Source of the DNA: Chloroflexota bacterium
Lineage (GTDB): Bacteria; Chloroflexota; Dehalococcoidia; GIF9; UBA5629
Reading direction: 5' to 3'
Length of the DNA: 7,776 bases
Assembly: GCA_026389635.1 (NCBI GenBank)
Contig: JAPLHM010000097.1
Coordinates: 1-7,776, forward strand
Positions 6,136-7,776 of the stretch are shown here, piece by piece. Within the stretch, counting starts at the first letter, position 1, and every line of letters starts with the position of its first letter. Under the pieces are notes generated by a model that was not told the origin of the DNA, did no database searches, and saw only the letters and a list, made by a program, of their open reading frames with translations. The translations under genes were made by a program, and so were the position numbers.

Positions 6136-7353
6136 TCATTCGGGCACCAGCGCAATCCTGGCGCCGTCCGGGTAGTCAGCATTGAGTATGGCGAGTGCCT
6201 CATCCCATTTATGCACCCAGGTTGTGCGCGGCAGGGCGATCCACTCGGCCGTGGCATGCTCGAACTGCGGACAGACTACGATGGCCCTTTTCACCCATGG
6301 TATGTCGAAATCGATGGACTGAAAGAGGCGTCCCCGCGACACCTCCCCGAAGCTTCCCAATAAATAGTGGACGACCTGGCCGGTAGGACAATCCATGATC
6401 AAGACCAGGCTACCGCCCTTTTGCGCCAGCAGTGTTATGCCGATTATCAGGCCGATCATGGCCTCGTTTTCCTTGGCGTAGGTGTTGACCACGGCGATAT
6501 CCGCCTGGGGGATTGCTTCAGTGGCGTAATGCTTCAAGGCATACTGGACGGCCGCCTTATATTCCTTTTCAGGGTCACCGCAGAACAGCGCGCATACCTG
6601 CCCCGTTCCGTTGACGATACAGTCTATTTTGAAATCGAGGCCGGCCAGCTTCGCCGCCTCGGTAAAATCTTTGGCCATGGGATTATCCATGTATTTGGCC
6701 ATGCCGATGGTGTGCCCCCTGCCGGCATCCTTGGCCTCGAACTCGAGCCGGTGGTAAGCCTCGATGGAGCTTATCTCCGCCACCCCGGGCAGGATGATTT
6801 TTCCGCCCCCGCCAAAGCCGGTCTGCGGATGGGTGATAACCGACCCCACGCCGATCTTCAGGTCGCAGGACATGACCTCCGCGTTGACGCGCAGCACGGT
6901 GCCCTGCGACGTCGTGCCGACTTCCACGCAATTTTCATAGATATTGTGATTGTAGACAGGGAAGCGTTTGAGAACGGCCGTCCCGAGCTTGGCGACGAAA
7001 TCCTGGTAGGTGTGCGCCCCGTGGCAACCCAGCGCGCATACCAGCCTTATGGCGCCGTCGGGTATGCCAGCCTTAGCCAGTTCCCTGAGGATAGGAGGGA
7101 GCAGGTCGCCAATAGGTGTAGGCCGCGAGATATCATCAAAGATTACGGCAACCTTCTTTTTGCCTGCGGCCAGACCGGCCAGTGTAGGTGTGCCCATTGG
7201 ATTTGCAAGGGAATGTTCTATCTCAGCGCTGCTTAATCGGGGAGCGGAATGCCCCTGCATACGGCATTCTAAAACCTCCCAGCGCTCAGCGAAATCCAAC
7301 TCCAGGTCTCCCGGCTGATGCCAGCAGCGCGTCTTCATAGAGTAAGTCGCCAT
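6136..7353 (-). CDS. LarA-family protein (nickel-pincer 2-hydroxyacid racemase/epimerase)
   Basis: This 405-residue protein belongs to the lactate racemase LarA (DUF2088) family, which inverts the C2 carbon of 2-hydroxyacids using a nickel pincer cofactor bound to lysine. Motifs seen are FDDISRPTP (72-80), ALGCHGAH (107-114), GSVITHPQTGFGGGGKIILPGV (starting at 170; split here as GSVITHPQTGF then GGGGKIILPGV) and EAYHRL (198-203). His111, His175, Lys185 and His201 line up with LarA His108, His174, Lys184 and His200 of Lactiplantibacillus plantarum, the catalytic histidines, the cofactor lysine and the nickel ligand. An active enzyme is therefore likely. The ATG at 7353 has AGAGGAG at 7359-7365, 5 nt away. 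It sits 40 nt after the CCG-domain gene and 32 nt before the SAF gene, in one operon. LarA homologues act on various hydroxyacids (lactate, malate, sugar acids), so lactate should not be assumed. The cofactor genes larB, larC and larE are not in the window. Confidence 0.88.
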   Translation of the reverse strand: MATYSMKTRCWHQPGDLELDFAERWEVLECRMQGHSAPRLSSAEIEHSLANPMGTPTLAGLAAGKKKVAVIFDDISRPTPIGDLLPPILRELAKAGIPDGAIRLVCALGCHGAHTYQDFVAKLGTAVLKRFPVYNHNIYENCVEVGTTSQGTVLRVNAEVMSCDLKIGVGSVITHPQTGFGGGGKIILPGVAEISSIEAYHRLEFEAKDAGRGHTIGMAKYMDNPMAKDFTEAAKLAGLDFKIDCIVNGTGQVCALFCGDPEKEYKAAVQYALKHYATEAIPQADIAVVNTYAKENEAMIGLIIGITLLAQKGGSLVLIMDCPTGQVVHYLLGSFGEVSRGRLFQSIDFDIPWVKRAIVVCPQFEHATAEWIALPRTTWVHKWDEALAILNADYPDGARIALVPE

Positions 7354-7393
7354 TTCATCTCCTCTGGCGGGTTTTTGTGCATATAATATTAAA

Positions 7394-7776
7394 TCACAGC
7401 CCGTAAGCCCTGCGCAGCAGCGTGACAGGGTGAACCGTTTTCCAGCCTTTACCCAGGCCGGCGGACAGGTAAGACCGGCAGCCCGGGCACTGCGATATCA
7501 CCACACCGGCGCCCGTACCGTTGATATCGGCCAGCTTGCGCCGGCGTATACCCCGCGAGAGATCCGAATACTGCATGAAAAAGGCCCCTCCCGCCCCGCA
7601 GCATTTCCCCGGCTCCTCCATGGCGCTGTACTTCAAGCCGGGTATCGTAGATAGCAGATGCAGGGGGGCATCGCTGAGCGTGGGCGTCCAGCCGCGGTGG
7701 CAGGGCATATGGTAGGTATAGCTCTCCGCCAGGGGACCCGGCTCAATCGCCAGGCCGATAGTATTCAGGTAATCCG
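7394..7776 (-). CDS. CCG-domain iron-sulfur protein (GlcF/HdrB/LutA-like), 3' part
   Basis: These are the C-terminal 126 residues of a cysteine-rich CCG-domain protein. The frame is open to the window edge, beginning DYLNTIGLAIEPG, so the true N terminus lies upstream of this strand's start, and the internal ATG at 7708 is not the start. The signature is complete: YHMPCHRG, then EEPGKCCGAGGAF, then SQCPGCRSY, with a spacing of C-x32-CC-x36-C-x2-C. This is the binding motif for an iron-sulfur cluster in heterodisulfide reductase HdrB, glycolate oxidase GlcF and lactate oxidase LutA. In such complexes the protein takes electrons from a flavin hydroxyacid dehydrogenase (GlcD-like) and passes them on. 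A GlcD-like partner may lie beyond the window. As the gene before larA it probably acts in the same hydroxyacid pathway. The domain is sure; the specific complex is not. Confidence 0.85.
   Translation of the reverse strand, partial: DYLNTIGLAIEPGPLAESYTYHMPCHRGWTPTLSDAPLHLLSTIPGLKYSAMEEPGKCCGAGGAFFMQYSDLSRGIRRRKLADINGTGAGVVISQCPGCRSYLSAGLGKGWKTVHPVTLLRRAYGL

Noticed and set aside
6367..7236. 289-residue open frame on the plus strand
   Set aside because: It is fully antisense to the larA-like gene, whose motifs are clear. No family features and no ribosome binding site were seen.
7354..7400. AT-rich gap before larA as a promoter
   Set aside because: TATTAT could be a -10 box, but no acceptable -35 lies 16-18 nt upstream, and the 40-nt gap fits co-transcription with the CCG-domain gene.
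1..7776. CRISPR array, tRNA, rRNA, insertion sequence or phage genes
   Set aside because: No direct-repeat array, tRNA-like cloverleaf, rRNA sequence, transposase motif or phage protein was seen on either strand.

Overview
The window is compact protein-coding DNA, with G+C about 55-60% by eye, frequent ATA isoleucine codons and strong GGAGG-type ribosome binding sites. Its genes are oxygen-sensitive iron-sulfur, thiamine-diphosphate and probably nickel-pincer enzymes of 2-oxo- and 2-hydroxyacid metabolism. This points to a strictly anaerobic bacterium. A Chloroflexota (Dehalococcoidia-like) or other anaerobic amino-acid/organic-acid degrader is a reasonable guess, but no marker gene fixes the taxon.

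Layout. (1) Bases 1-706, plus strand: the 3' part of a fold-type II PLP serine/threonine dehydratase. (2) 744-780: a perfect 18-bp inverted repeat between two convergent genes, probably a shared terminator. (3) 793-4485, minus strand: a tightly coupled three-gene operon. Transcription order is an FrhB-like (F420 hydrogenase/dehydrogenase beta family) flavin/iron-sulfur protein, then iorA, then iorB (indolepyruvate:ferredoxin oxidoreductase subunits). The spacings are 1 nt and a 4-nt ATGA overlap, and a plausible sigma70-type promoter lies at 4541-4569. (4) 4486-4665: an intergenic spacer holding that promoter and a degenerate copy of a TGTCATTGCGAG...GCAATCT-type dispersed repeat. (5) 4666-7776, minus strand: a second probable operon. 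Transcription order is a CCG-domain (GlcF/HdrB-like) iron-sulfur protein (5' end off the window), a LarA-family protein (nickel-pincer 2-hydroxyacid racemase/epimerase), a stand-alone SAF-domain UxaA small subunit, and the matching UxaA-family large subunit.

Working together (inference). Operon 5 looks like a pathway for a 2-hydroxyacid or sugar acid. LarA would invert C2, the CCG protein would belong to a hydroxyacid oxidase or electron-transfer complex, and the split UxaA-type lyase would eliminate water (or, as in SuyAB, sulfite) to give a 2-oxoacid. Operon 3 would oxidatively decarboxylate a 2-oxoacid to an acyl-CoA, passing electrons to ferredoxin and perhaps through the FrhB-like protein. 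The convergent dehydratase also makes a 2-oxoacid. The substrate cannot be read from the sequence. The LarA/split-UxaA/CCG cluster and the FrhB-IorAB trio are the two parts most worth following up.
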